Positions 1 to 9,479 are shown, counted from the first letter of the stretch. The stretch: DNA of 64,000 nucleotides from Paracoccaceae bacterium (GCA_022448245.1 JAKVCO010000008.1:1-64000), one strand, 5' to 3'. The notes: a model not told the origin generated them from the sequence alone. Numbers and translations are program-made.

Positions 1-1794
1 TTCGTCGAGGATGTCGCCCGCCAGCATAATATGGTCTCCGGACAGAATCTGAGCCCATCTGTCCCGCCTGCGGAACTGTGCCGCAGCTTGCTCCCACTGA
101 CGCACCAATTCGGCAACCTCTTTCGGCGACCTTTCCTTCTCTGCCTTGATGTCCTCAACAACATCTTCAATCTCGAAGGTGCCGAATTCCTCCTCCAGTA
201 ACGTACGCAGTCTTTGTTCTTCTAGCTCGAAGCGCCGACCTTCCTGTTGAACCCTCAAAATCTCAGCTTCATTACCGGCGTCGCGAACCAGCCACCTCCA
301 CCGGTCGAGCCCGTCGATGAGCTCGCGCAGGTTCGCGCCGCCCTTGCCTTTGATCTGGCTCGATTGCACCGCGAGCCGCGCCCCTTCGACGAGAGAAACC
401 CCGTTCGAGCGTGCAAGCACCTGGATGGTTTGCACGGCCTTGTCGCCGAGACCGCGTTTGGGGGTATTCACCACCCGCTCGAAGGCGAGATCGTCGTCGA
501 GGCTCACAGCCAAGCGGAAGTAGGCCATGGCATCGCGGATCTCCATGCGCTCATAAAAGCGCGGGCCGCCGATGACGCGGTAGGGCAAGCCGATGGTCAG
601 GAAGCGGTCCTCGAAGGCGCGCATCTGGTGGGAGGCGCGGACGAGGATCGCTGTTTCCTCGAGCCCCATAGGCCGCACACCGCGCGTACCCTTTTGGGAC
701 GCTTCGATCTCATCCCCCACCCAACGGGCCTCTTCATCGCCGTCCCAATGGCCCATAAGGCGGACCTTCTCGCCCTCCTCCGCCGCGGTCCACAGCGTCT
801 TGCCCAGACGGCTCTCATTGGCATCGATGACGCCTGAGGCTGCCGCGAGGATGTGAGGTGTGGAGCGGTAGTTCTGTTCGAGGCGCACGACCACGGCGCC
901 GGGGAAATCTTTTTCGAAGCGCAGGATGTTGCCCACCTCGGCCCCACGCCAGCCGTAGATCGACTGGTCATCATCGCCCACGCAGCAGATGTTCTTGTGC
1001 TCTTGCGCCAGCAAGCGCAGCCAAAGGTACTGAGCGACATTGGTATCCTGATACTCGTCCACCAGAATGAAACGGAACCAGCGCTGGTATTGCGCGAGGA
1101 TGTCGCCGTGGGTCTGGAAGATCGTCACGCAGTGCAGCAGGAGGTCGCCGAAATCGGTGGCGTTCAGCTCCTTCAAACGGGCCTGATACAGGGCATAGAG
1201 TTCTGTGCCGCGATGGTTGAAGGCGCTGGCCTCGGCGGCGGGCACCTTCTCAGGCGTCCAAGCGCGGTTCTTCCAGCTGTCGATGATCCCCGAGAGCAAG
1301 CGCGGCGGCCAACGTTTCTCATCAATATTTGACGCCTGAATGAGCTGCTTGAGCAGGCGCAGCTGATCGTCGGTATCGAGGATGGTGAAGTTAGACTTGA
1401 GGCCCACAAGCTCCGCATGGCGGCGCAGGATCTGGACAGAGATCGAATGGAACGTGCCCATCCACCGCATCCCGGCATCTTCACGCTGGAGGAGGGCTGC
1501 GACACGCTTCTTCATCTCCCGCGCGGCCTTGTTGGTGAAAGTCACCGCGAGGATTTCATTAGGCTGCGCACGGGCCGTGTGGAGAAGATGCGCGATGCGC
1601 GCCGTCAGCGCCTTCGTCTTGCCGGTGCCCGCGCCTGCAAGCATCAAAACGGGGCCATCGAGCGCCTCTACGGCCTCGCGCTGTGCGGGATTGAGCCCGT
1701 CGAGATAGGTCGCTTGAGGCCCGGCCATGGCACGTTGGCTCAGGCTCGGGCGCGCCGCTTCTTCGAAGGCGTCGAAATCATCATAACTGCTCAT
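1..1794 (-). CDS. uvrD: DNA helicase UvrD/PcrA family (C-terminus cut by window edge)
   Basis: Superfamily 1A 3'-5' DNA helicase acting in nucleotide excision repair and mismatch repair. The minus-strand frame is open from ATG at 1794 to base 1 (598 codons), so roughly the last fifth of a usual 750-800 residue protein lies outside. Visible motifs in order are Walker A GAGTGKT near residue 55, motif Ia TFTNKAA, Walker B VDEYQDTN near residue 250, motif III GDDDQSIYGWRGA, motif IV QNYRS, and RFYERMEIRDA. The ATG gives a short acidic N-terminus (MSSYDDFDAFEEA) before the conserved LNPAQREAV. It is divergent from the ZIP gene across about 100 bp. Family assignment is firm; choosing UvrD over PcrA or Rep is by similarity from memory. 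Confidence 0.95.
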   Translation of the reverse strand, partial: MSSYDDFDAFEEAARPSLSQRAMAGPQATYLDGLNPAQREAVEALDGPVLMLAGAGTGKTKALTARIAHLLHTARAQPNEILAVTFTNKAAREMKKRVAALLQREDAGMRWMGTFHSISVQILRRHAELVGLKSNFTILDTDDQLRLLKQLIQASNIDEKRWPPRLLSGIIDSWKNRAWTPEKVPAAEASAFNHRGTELYALYQARLKELNATDFGDLLLHCVTIFQTHGDILAQYQRWFRFILVDEYQDTNVAQYLWLRLLAQEHKNICCVGDDDQSIYGWRGAEVGNILRFEKDFPGAVVVRLEQNYRSTPHILAAASGVIDANESRLGKTLWTAAEEGEKVRLMGHWDGDEEARWVGDEIEASQKGTRGVRPMGLEETAILVRASHQMRAFEDRFLTIGLPYRVIGGPRFYERMEIRDAMAYFRLAVSLDDDLAFERVVNTPKRGLGDKAVQTIQVLARSNGVSLVEGARLAVQSSQIKGKGGANLRELIDGLDRWRWLVRDAGNEAEILRVQQEGRRFELEEQRLRTLLEEEFGTFEIEDVVEDIKAEKERSPKEVAELVRQWEQAAAQFRRRDRWAQILSGDHIMLAGDILDE

Positions 1795-1897
1795 AGGCGA
1801 GAGTGTAGCGCGCGGCGCGGCGAAGGGGAAGTTCTATGAATGTTCGCCCGGTGATCTTGGGGTTTTTCGCTGCGCACGGGGCCGCTATGCTCGGGCC

Positions 1898-2599
1898 ATG
1901 TTGGTAGGCCTTCTTGCTGCGCTCGTTGCGGGTGCGATGATCCCATTGGGAGCTCTCTTCGCGGCGCGGGAGGTGGACGGCCATGCCCGCAGTCCCGCGA
2001 TGCGCCATGGCATCACGGCCTTTGCCGGCGGCGCATTGATCTCGGCAGTGGCGCTCGTTCTCGTGCCCGAAGGCTCGGAAAGGCTGCCGATTTGGGCGGC
2101 GCTTTTGTGCTTTGCTGCAGGCGGTGTCCTTTTTGCGTGGCTGGACGCGACGCTTGCCAAGGCAGGCGGGTCCCGCGGTCAGATGGTGGCGATGGTCTCC
2201 GATTTCCTACCCGAGGCTGTGGCGCTTGGGGCCTTGCTGGCGTCGGGTTCAAGCGGCGCCATGGTCGTCGCGGCGATCATCGCACTTCAGAACCTGCCGG
2301 AGGGCTACAACGCTTATCTTGAAGCGACCCCTCCCGACGCGAGCGCGCGGCGCAGGACGCTGATCAGCTACGTTGGTCTAGCGTTGCTCGGGCCGGTGGC
2401 AGCCTTCTTGGGCTTCACCGTGTTGGCCGAAGCGGAGATCGCTCTGGGCGCGATGATGATGATCGCAGCTGGCGGCATCCTTTACCTCGTCTTCGAAGAC
2501 GTCGCCCCCGAGGTCGCGATGGAGGCCACGTGGGCCCCACCCCTTGGCGCAGTCCTTGGCTTTGGCCTTGGGCTTCTGGGACATCTTTTAGCCGGATAG
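1898..2599 (+). CDS. ZIP-family metal permease
   Basis: Inner-membrane permease of the ZIP family (Zn2+/Fe2+ and related divalent cations, ZupT-like), 233 residues, a usual bacterial length, with about eight hydrophobic segments. Metal-site segments are visible: SDFLPEAVALG near residue 108, QNLPEG near 136, and FEDVAPE near 206. The TM4 motif normally reads HNxPEG; here the histidine is glutamine (QNLPEG), and the second motif has no His, so metal choice or transport activity may differ from ZupT. The ATG at 1898 has no strong ribosome-binding site. It is divergent from uvrD and 48 bp upstream of the hydroxyacid dehydrogenase gene. Substrate cannot be told from sequence. Confidence 0.85.
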   Translation: MLVGLLAALVAGAMIPLGALFAAREVDGHARSPAMRHGITAFAGGALISAVALVLVPEGSERLPIWAALLCFAAGGVLFAWLDATLAKAGGSRGQMVAMVSDFLPEAVALGALLASGSSGAMVVAAIIALQNLPEGYNAYLEATPPDASARRRTLISYVGLALLGPVAAFLGFTVLAEAEIALGAMMMIAAGGILYLVFEDVAPEVAMEATWAPPLGAVLGFGLGLLGHLLAG

Positions 2600-2647
2600 G
2601 CGCCGACTGAGCTTGCTCCTTTGCGCCTGTTACTGGAAAACGCTGCC

Positions 2648-3784
2648 ATGGATCTGGACCTTTCATACCCTGCCGTATCCGACTTGCGTGCCCGCGCACG
2701 GCGGCGCATCCCGCACTTCGCATTCGAATATCTCGACAGCGGCACAGGACGCGAGCTGCAGGTGCACCGCAACCGCCAAGCGCTTGATGACGTGCATTTC
2801 ATGCCTGACGTTCTGCCCGGCGACGTGGACCCGGATTGGAGCGTGGAGTTCATGGGGCAGAGCTTTAAGCGTCCCTTTGGCATCGCGCCTGTGGGCATGA
2901 GCGGGCTCATGTGGCCAGGCGCCGAGCGGCTGCTGGCGCAAGGTGCAGCCCGCCATGGCATGCCCTACTCGCTGAGCACCGTGGCCACGAAGGTCCCCGA
3001 AGACGTGGGCCACCATGCGGGCGGCAACGGCTGGTTCCAGCTGTATTGCCCCGATAGCGAGGACATCCGACGCGACATGCTGCGCCGGGCGAAAGAGGCG
3101 GGCTTCACAAAGCTGATCTTCACGCTCGATGTGCCCGACGATTCCCGACGCGAGAGGCAGCGGCGTGCAAAACTCACGCTGCCGCCCAAGATCACCCCGC
3201 GCGTGGTGTGGGAGGTGCTGACGCATCCTCAATGGGCGCTCGGCACGCTGCGCGAAGGCGCGCCGCGCATTGCGCTGGCTGAGAGCTATCTTCAGCACCA
3301 CGATGCGCGGTCCTCGCTCGAACACGCGGGCCACCTCATCCGTGGCAAGCCCGATTGGGACACCTGGGACTGGGTGCGCGAGGTCTGGGACGGCGACATC
3401 CTTGCCAAAGGCGTGCTCGATCCGGAACTCGGCAAAAAGCTGATGGATCGCGGGGCCGATGGCATCTGGGTCTCCAACCACTCGGGCCGCCAGTTCGAAC
3501 CCGGCCCCACGGCGATCGAGATGCTGCCCAAATTCCGCGAAGCGCTGCCGGACGCCCCCCTCCTCTTCGATTCAGGAGTGGAGAACGGCGCGGATGTGAT
3601 GCGCGCGCTGGCACTCGGGGCCGACTTCGTGATGCTGGGCCGCGCGTGGCACTACGCCGTGGCGGCCTTTGGCGCCGAGGGGATCGATCACCTCGTCCAC
3701 ATCCTCACCGATGACATGAAGCTCTCTATGGCGCAGATCGGGGCGCGCACACTTGACGATCTACCGCGTCGCTTGATCCGCTAA
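2648..3784 (+). CDS. FMN-dependent alpha-hydroxy-acid dehydrogenase (L-lactate dehydrogenase type)
   Basis: A 378-residue member of the FMN-dependent (S)-2-hydroxyacid oxidase/dehydrogenase family (LldD, glycolate oxidase, mandelate dehydrogenase). It oxidises a 2-hydroxyacid to a 2-oxoacid, passing electrons to quinone or oxygen. FMN and active-site features include IAPVGMSGLMWP near residue 80, QLY near 131, the lysine of ILAKGVL (254), and SNHSGRQ (276-282) carrying the catalytic His278 and substrate Arg281; the family consensus is SNHGGRQ. DSGVENGADV and LGRAW bind the phosphate. I start at ATG 2648 (MDLDLSYPAVSDL) because upstream codons do not resemble the family. The stop overlaps the convergent zinc-ribbon gene. 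True substrate is undetermined; lactate is most common. Confidence 0.88.
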   Translation: MDLDLSYPAVSDLRARARRRIPHFAFEYLDSGTGRELQVHRNRQALDDVHFMPDVLPGDVDPDWSVEFMGQSFKRPFGIAPVGMSGLMWPGAERLLAQGAARHGMPYSLSTVATKVPEDVGHHAGGNGWFQLYCPDSEDIRRDMLRRAKEAGFTKLIFTLDVPDDSRRERQRRAKLTLPPKITPRVVWEVLTHPQWALGTLREGAPRIALAESYLQHHDARSSLEHAGHLIRGKPDWDTWDWVREVWDGDILAKGVLDPELGKKLMDRGADGIWVSNHSGRQFEPGPTAIEMLPKFREALPDAPLLFDSGVENGADVMRALALGADFVMLGRAWHYAVAAFGAEGIDHLVHILTDDMKLSMAQIGARTLDDLPRRLIR

Positions 3785-3987
3785 GGCTGGACTTCGTCCT
3801 CTAGCTCGATCTTGCCGTTGTGGCCGCAATTCGGGCAGTTGTAGGCGCGCTTCTGGATGTCGAAGCCCTTCTGCATGGCCGCGTAGGTCCAGTAGAAGCC
3901 GCACTCCTTGCAGGTGATGTGAAAGAGGTACTCGAGGTGGGCCGAGAAGCCCACGGGCGCGTCATCTGATGGCTTTTTGCGTCGCAT
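3781..3987 (-). CDS. Small zinc-ribbon protein of unknown role
   Basis: A 68-residue soluble protein with two CxxC pairs, C26/C29 (CKEC) and C51/C54 (CPNC), spaced as in a single zinc ribbon, and an acidic C-terminus. Such short proteins are annotated as conserved hypotheticals in related alphaproteobacteria. It converges with the hydroxyacid dehydrogenase gene, the two stop codons overlapping. No partner is suggested by context. Metal binding is inferred from the cysteine pattern only. Confidence 0.75.
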   Translation of the reverse strand: MRRKKPSDDAPVGFSAHLEYLFHITCKECGFYWTYAAMQKGFDIQKRAYNCPNCGHNGKIELEDEVQP

Positions 3988-4215
3988 GAGAAAATCAGTA
4001 CCGCAATTCCTCCTTTTCGCAATCGTGAAGTCGAGGTGCCCCTACCGTGGCCCCGATAAACGAGGATCGACTGGTGAACCGCGTAGCCGGCTGTATCCAA
4101 AGGCCAGCGTAAGATGGGTGGTCAGACAATGAAGGTCAAAGGTTTCCTTGAATTATGGAAAAGCCTCTAGGAGAAAGGACTATTAATCAGGAAAGCGCGC
4201 AAATAAATATCTGAA

Positions 4216-4852
4216 ATGATAGAGATTTTCACACTCGCCGTCGTAACTATAGTTGTTTTTCTTGCCGCACGAGGTGCTGCTCAGCCGCGCCAGCGCCCGA
4301 AACACAAAACACTGCCCCCTGGGCCTCGTGCGAACGGTACAGCTTCGCCGGCGCCTCACACGCGGCCGTTAAAACAAACGCCAACTGGAATTCAAAAAAC
4401 CAGGACTTCAATCGGCGCCACCCCAAACGATTAGAGGAAGCGCTTAAGTCATTGATGGCGACAGCCTGCGTATTCAGAAGCAAGAAATCAGACTGTTCGG
4501 TGTTGATGCGCCCGAAATCGAACAACCTTATGGGCAGAAGGCCAAATGGGCAATGGTAGCTCTATGCAAGGGACAAACAGTGAATGCGGAGATTGTCGCC
4601 ACAGACGACCATGGTCGCCACGTCGCGAAGTGTACACTGCCAGACGAACGCGATCTTTCCGCAGAGTTAGTCAAGCAAGGACTTGCTCTTGATTGGCGTA
4701 AGTTTTCTGGAGGAGTGTACCGAGACCTAGAGCCACAAGGTGTTCGCAAGAAGCTATGGCTGGCTGATGCTCGCCAAAAAGGACGGATGGACGTCTGGGA
4801 AAATTTCGAGAGACGGCGCGCTGAGCGAGCTGGCTCAAAAACTTCGGAGTGA
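4216..4852 (+). pseudogene. Broken thermonuclease (SNase)-family gene
   Basis: Remnant of a membrane-anchored staphylococcal-nuclease-like protein. The first reading frame (4216-4434, 72 codons) gives an N-terminal TM segment (FTLAVVTIVVFLAA) and a proline-rich linker, then stops at TAG 4432. The nuclease domain follows in the +1 frame: from 4448 it reads VIDGDS, then RLFGVDAPE near 4490 and the rest to 4852. That frame is closed by TAA at 4445, exactly where the family usually has a tyrosine before VIDGD. So a frameshift and a nonsense change separate the halves. An internal start at 4553 would lose the active-site aspartates. The local base composition is more AT-rich than the neighbours, hinting at foreign origin. 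Confidence 0.7.
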
Positions 4853-4974
4853 CGTTAGGGTCAGACCTTAGTCCTTCTGTTCGGGAAGGGAGCCTGACCT
4901 CCCCACTTCAACTGATTGCGACATCACCAAAAAATGACTATGGCGTGCTGCAACTGCAAAATGGGGGGCTCTAA

Positions 4975-7900
4975 ATGGCCGAATTCCGGAAAATCCTCAT
5001 CGCCAACCGCGGCGAGATCGCAATCCGCGTCATGCGCGCGGCAAACGAACTCGGGAAGAAGACAGTCGCTGTCTTTGCTGAAGAGGACAAACTGGGGCTT
5101 CACCGCTTCAAAGCTGACGAGGCTTATCGCATCGGTGAAGGGCTTGGACCCGTGCAGGCCTATCTGGCCATCGACGAAATCATCCGTGTCGCAAAGATGT
5201 CTGGCGCGGACGCGATCCACCCGGGCTATGGCCTTCTGTCCGAGAACCCGGACTTCGTGGATGCCTGCGAAGCAAACGGCATCACCTTCATCGGCCCCAA
5301 GGCCGCCACGATGCGCGCACTTGGCGACAAGGCCAGCGCCCGTCAGGTCGCGGTTGCCGCCGACGTGCCCGTGATCCCGGCCACCGACGTCCTTGGCGAC
5401 GACATGGAGGCCATCAAGAAAGAAGCCGCCGAGATCGGCTATCCGCTGATGCTCAAAGCCTCCTGGGGCGGCGGCGGTCGCGGCATGCGCCCGATCTTCT
5501 CGGAAGACGAGCTGGAAGAGAAAGTTCTCGAGGGCCGCCGTGAGGCCGAGGCTGCATTCGGCAACGGCGAAGGCTACCTCGAAAAGATGATTATGACGGC
5601 GCGCCACGTAGAGGTTCAGATCCTCGGCGACAGCCAAGGTTCGATCTACCACCTGTGGGAGCGTGACTGCTCCGTTCAGCGCCGCAACCAGAAGGTCGTG
5701 GAGCGGGCCCCTGCCCCCTACCTCTCCCCCGCCCAGCGCGAGGAGATTTGTGCCCTTGGTCGCAAGATCTGTGAGCACGTGAATTACGAATGCGCGGGCA
5801 CGGTCGAATTCCTGATGGATATGGCCACTGGCAAATTCTACTTCATCGAGGTGAACCCGCGCGTGCAGGTGGAACACACCGTCACCGAGGAAGTCACCGG
5901 CATCGATATCGTTCAGGCGCAAATCAAGATCGCCGAGGGCAAATCGCTGGTGGAGGCCACGGGCGTGGCGTCTCAGTACGACGTGCAGCTCAACGGTCAC
6001 GCGATCCAGTGCCGCGTGACCACTGAGGACCCGCTCAACAACTTCATTCCGGATTATGGCCGCATCACCGCCTACCGTGGCGCCACCGGCATGGGCATCC
6101 GCCTCGACGGCGGCACGGCCTATTCGGGCGCGGTTATCACCCGCTACTACGACTCCCTGCTAGAGAAAGTGACCGCCTGGGCCCCCACGCCCGAGGCCGC
6201 CATCGCCCGCATGGACCGCGCGCTGCGCGAGTTCCGTATCCGGGGCGTGAGCACGAACATCGCCTTCGTCGAGAACCTCCTGAAGCACCCGACGTTCCTG
6301 AACTACGAATACCACACGAAGTTCATTGATGAGACGCCGGAGCTCTTCTCCTTCAAAAAGCGCCGCGACCGCGCGACGAAGATCCTGACCTACATCGCCG
6401 ACATCACGGTGAACGGGCACCCCGAGACGGTGGATCGCCCTGCGCCACGCTCTGACGTGAAAGACCCGCGTCCGCCGATGCCGCTGACGGATACGCCTAC
6501 GCCGGGCACCAAAAACATCCTTGATGAGTTTGGTCCGCAAGCCGTGGCCAATTGGATGAAGGAGCAAAACCAGCTTCTCATCACCGACACCACCATGCGC
6601 GACGGGCACCAGTCCCTTCTGGCGACGCGCATGCGCTCCATCGACATGATCCGCGTGGCCCCGAGCTATGCCGCGAATCTGCCGCAGCTCTTCTCGCTGG
6701 AGTGCTGGGGCGGCGCGACGTTCGACGTGTCTTACCGCTTCCTGCAGGAATGCCCGTGGCAGCGCCTCCGCGATATCCGCGCGGCCGTGCCGAACATCAT
6801 GACGCAGATGCTTCTGCGCGGTGCCAACGGCGTGGGTTACACGAACTACCCCGACAACGTGGTGCAGTTCTTCGTCAAACAGGCCGCAGAGACCGGCATC
6901 GACGTCTTCCGCGTGTTCGACAGCCTCAACTGGGTCGAGAACATGCGCGTCGCGATGGATGCCGTCGTCGAGAACGGCAAGGTTTGCGAAGGCACCGTTT
7001 GCTACACCGGCGACATCCTGAACCCGGAGCGGTCGAAGTATGACGTGAAATACTACGTTGACATGGCCAAGGAGCTTGAGGCCGCTGGTGCCCATGTGCT
7101 CGGCCTCAAAGACATGGCGGGCCTTCTGAAGCCCGCCGCCGCTCGAATCCTTATCAAAGCGCTGAAAGAAGAGGTCGGCCTGCCGATCCACTTCCACACG
7201 CATGATACCGCCGGCATCGCGTCGGCCACGATCCTTGCCGCCGCAGAGGCAGGCGTGGACGCCGTGGATGCGGCGATGGACAGCTTCTCCGGCAACACGT
7301 CCCAGGCAACGCTCGGCACCGTGGTTGAGGCCATGCAGGGCGACGAACGTGACACCGGGCTCTCCATTGGCGCGATCCGCGATATCTCGAACTACTTCGA
7401 AACGGTGCGCGGGCATTACGCGGCCTTTGAAAGCGGCCTCCAGGCCCCGGCCTCCGAGGTTTACCTGCACGAGATGCCCGGCGGTCAGTTCACCAACCTC
7501 AAAGCGCAGGCGCGTTCGCTTGGCCTTGAGGAGCGCTGGCACGAGGTCGCGCAGACCTATGCTGACGTGAACCAGATGTTTGGTGACATCGTGAAGGTGA
7601 CGCCGTCCTCCAAGGTTGTGGGCGATATGGCCCTTATGATGGTCAGCCAGAACCTGACGCGCGACGACGTCGAGGGCTCCATCGATGTGGCCTTCCCCGA
7701 CAGCGTCATCGACATGATGCGCGGCAATCTGGGTCAACCTCCTGGCGGCTGGCCGAAGGCGATTCAGAAGAAGGCGCTGAAGGGCGAGAAAGCCTCCACC
7801 AAGCGCCCGGGCGCAGACTTGCCACCTGTGGATCTTGAGGCCACGCGCGCAGACCTCGAAAAGCAGATGGAAGGCAAAGAGGTCGATGACGAGGATCTCA

Positions 7901-8415
7901 ACGGCTACTTGATGTATCCGAAGGTCTTCCTCGACTACATGGGCCGCCACCGGACCTATGGGCCCGTGCGCACGCTGCCCACGAAGACGTTCTTCTACGG
8001 CATGGAGCCGGGCGAGGAGATCACCGCCGATATCGATCCGGGTAAAACGCTCGAAATCCGGATGCAGGCGCTGGGTGAGACGACCGAGGACGGCGAAGCC
8101 CGTGTCTTCTTCGAACTCAACGGTCAGCCTCGCGTGATCCGCGTGCCGAACCGCGCGATCCAAGCCACCAAGATCAGCCGTCCGAAGGCGGAGCCCGGCA
8201 ACGAGAACCACATCGGCGCGCCGATGCCAGGTGTCGTCGCAAGCGTCGCGGCCACAATGGGCGCGCAGGTCAAGGAAGGCGATCTGCTGCTGACAATCGA
8301 AGCCATGAAGATGGAGACGGGCATCCACGCCGACCGCGATGGCGTGGTCACGGCGGTCCATGTCTCCCCCGGCGCGCAGATCGACGCCAAGGATCTCTTG
8401 GTGGAGCTTGAGTAA
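4975..8415 (+). CDS. pyc: Pyruvate carboxylase
   Basis: Biotin-dependent anaplerotic enzyme converting pyruvate, bicarbonate and ATP to oxaloacetate. At 1146 residues it has the normal single-chain order: biotin carboxylase (about 1-460; ATP loop GGGGRGM near 165, EVNPRVQVEHTVTEE near 295), carboxyltransferase (about 530-800; ITDTTMRDGHQS, and metal-binding FHTHDTAG), the PYC/allosteric linker, and a C-terminal biotinyl domain with EAMKMET, biotinyl Lys1112. The start is ATG 4975 with a GGGGGG ribosome-binding site 5-10 bases upstream. The reading frame is intact through 3.4 kb. The last codons overlap the TTG start of the next gene, so the two are probably co-translated. Confidence 0.97.
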   Translation: MAEFRKILIANRGEIAIRVMRAANELGKKTVAVFAEEDKLGLHRFKADEAYRIGEGLGPVQAYLAIDEIIRVAKMSGADAIHPGYGLLSENPDFVDACEANGITFIGPKAATMRALGDKASARQVAVAADVPVIPATDVLGDDMEAIKKEAAEIGYPLMLKASWGGGGRGMRPIFSEDELEEKVLEGRREAEAAFGNGEGYLEKMIMTARHVEVQILGDSQGSIYHLWERDCSVQRRNQKVVERAPAPYLSPAQREEICALGRKICEHVNYECAGTVEFLMDMATGKFYFIEVNPRVQVEHTVTEEVTGIDIVQAQIKIAEGKSLVEATGVASQYDVQLNGHAIQCRVTTEDPLNNFIPDYGRITAYRGATGMGIRLDGGTAYSGAVITRYYDSLLEKVTAWAPTPEAAIARMDRALREFRIRGVSTNIAFVENLLKHPTFLNYEYHTKFIDETPELFSFKKRRDRATKILTYIADITVNGHPETVDRPAPRSDVKDPRPPMPLTDTPTPGTKNILDEFGPQAVANWMKEQNQLLITDTTMRDGHQSLLATRMRSIDMIRVAPSYAANLPQLFSLECWGGATFDVSYRFLQECPWQRLRDIRAAVPNIMTQMLLRGANGVGYTNYPDNVVQFFVKQAAETGIDVFRVFDSLNWVENMRVAMDAVVENGKVCEGTVCYTGDILNPERSKYDVKYYVDMAKELEAAGAHVLGLKDMAGLLKPAAARILIKALKEEVGLPIHFHTHDTAGIASATILAAAEAGVDAVDAAMDSFSGNTSQATLGTVVEAMQGDERDTGLSIGAIRDISNYFETVRGHYAAFESGLQAPASEVYLHEMPGGQFTNLKAQARSLGLEERWHEVAQTYADVNQMFGDIVKVTPSSKVVGDMALMMVSQNLTRDDVEGSIDVAFPDSVIDMMRGNLGQPPGGWPKAIQKKALKGEKASTKRPGADLPPVDLEATRADLEKQMEGKEVDDEDLNGYLMYPKVFLDYMGRHRTYGPVRTLPTKTFFYGMEPGEEITADIDPGKTLEIRMQALGETTEDGEARVFFELNGQPRVIRVPNRAIQATKISRPKAEPGNENHIGAPMPGVVASVAATMGAQVKEGDLLLTIEAMKMETGIHADRDGVVTAVHVSPGAQIDAKDLLVELE

Positions 8416-9295
8416 CCCCCCCCTCTTCGCGGGGTTCGAGACCCACGACATCAATGTCCCCGGCGCCGTCATCCATGCGAGAGTTGGCGGTGCGGGGGAG
8501 CCTCTCCTCCTCCTTCACGGCTATCCGCAAACCGGTGCCATGTGGCATGAGGCGGCCCAAGTCTTCGCAAAGACATACCGTGTTGTGGTGGCCGACCTTC
8601 GGGGGTACGGCGCCTCTCAGGCGCTCGACGGCGACTACACCTTTCGGGCGATGGCCCGCGATCAGGTGGCGCTGATGGCCGCGCTCGGCTTTGAGCGCTT
8701 CCACGTGATCTCCCACGACCGCGGCGCGCGGACAGCGCACCGAATGACGCTCGATCACCCTGATGCAGTGGCCTCGGTCGCGTTGATCGACATTCTGCCC
8801 ACGCTCGACGTCTGGCGCACGATGGATGACTGGCTGGCCAAACGATATTGGCACTGGCCCTTCCTCGCCCAACCCGGCGGCATGCCCGAGCGCATGATAA
8901 ACGCAGACCCCGTCGCCTTCTTGCACGAAGCCCTTCTAGGCCTCGCGGGGTCGGCAGACTTCTTCGACCCAAGAGCGATGCGCGCCTACGAAGACGCTGC
9001 CAGCAACCCTGCGGTCGTGGCAGCATGGTGCGGAGACTACGCCGCCGGCGCCTCAATCGATCTTGAGCACGACAGCGCCAACCTTGGCGAGACACGGCAA
9101 ATGCCCTGCCTCGTCCTCTGGGGCAAAACCGGCGCCGTCGCGCATCATGTCGACCCTCTTGAGGTCTGGCAGGCCTGGTTCCCTCAGGCGCAAGGCGCGG
9201 CCATCGATGCCGGGCACTTCATGGTCGAAGAGCAGCTTGAGGCGACCATGGCGCCCCTCCTCGCGCATCTGGCGCGACGTGGGTCGGCCACTTAG
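8408..9295 (+). CDS. Alpha/beta-hydrolase, fluoroacetate (haloacetate) dehalogenase-like
   Basis: A 295-residue alpha/beta-hydrolase. The nucleophile motif is SHDRG, with aspartate as nucleophile, which separates haloalkane/haloacetate dehalogenases and epoxide hydrolases from serine esterases. HGYPQTG provides the oxyanion loop, HRMTLDHP follows the nucleophile as in fluoroacetate dehalogenases, YWHWPFLAQPG resembles the halide-binding His-Trp region of that family, and DAGHFMVEE carries the catalytic His. The best start is TTG 8408, lying across the pyc stop, giving MSNPPLFAGFETHDINV; frames further up are internal to pyc. Epoxide hydrolase or another C-X hydrolase is possible. Substrate is not provable from sequence. 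Confidence 0.82.
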   Translation: MSNPPLFAGFETHDINVPGAVIHARVGGAGEPLLLLHGYPQTGAMWHEAAQVFAKTYRVVVADLRGYGASQALDGDYTFRAMARDQVALMAALGFERFHVISHDRGARTAHRMTLDHPDAVASVALIDILPTLDVWRTMDDWLAKRYWHWPFLAQPGGMPERMINADPVAFLHEALLGLAGSADFFDPRAMRAYEDAASNPAVVAAWCGDYAAGASIDLEHDSANLGETRQMPCLVLWGKTGAVAHHVDPLEVWQAWFPQAQGAAIDAGHFMVEEQLEATMAPLLAHLARRGSAT

Positions 9296-9404
9296 CGGCC
9301 CGCCCCCGCAACTGAGCGCACCACGCAAAAGAAAATCAGAAAAGATGCCACTTTCCTCTTGCGACGCCCCGGGGTTTTTCATAATTGCTCACCACCCAAT
9401 GGAC

Positions 9405-9479
9405 GCGGGCGTAGCTCAGGGGTAGAGCATTACCTTGCCAAGGTAAGGGTCGTGAGTTCGAATCTCATCGCCCGCTCCA
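9405..9479 (+). tRNA. tRNA-Gly (anticodon GCC)
   Basis: A complete 75-nt cloverleaf with encoded CCA. The acceptor stem GCGGGCG (9405-9411) pairs with CGCCCGC (9469-9475), followed by discriminator T and CCA. The anticodon stem TTACC/GGTAA encloses loop TTGCCAA with anticodon GCC. The T-loop GTTCGAATC is present. A rho-independent-type terminator lies about 55 bp downstream. Confidence 0.97.

Noticed and set aside
247-1332. Long plus-strand open frames opposite uvrD
   Set aside because: They are antisense shadows of the helicase frame, which carries all the helicase motifs.
4857-4902. Imperfect hairpin (AGGGTCAG ... CTGACCT) between the nuclease remnant and pyc
   Set aside because: The stem has a bulge and no T-run follows; too weak to call a terminator.
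6160-8472. A 770-codon minus-strand open frame opposite pyc
   Set aside because: It is antisense to the conserved carboxylase, rich in His/Arg/Val as expected of a shadow, and has no recognisable domain.
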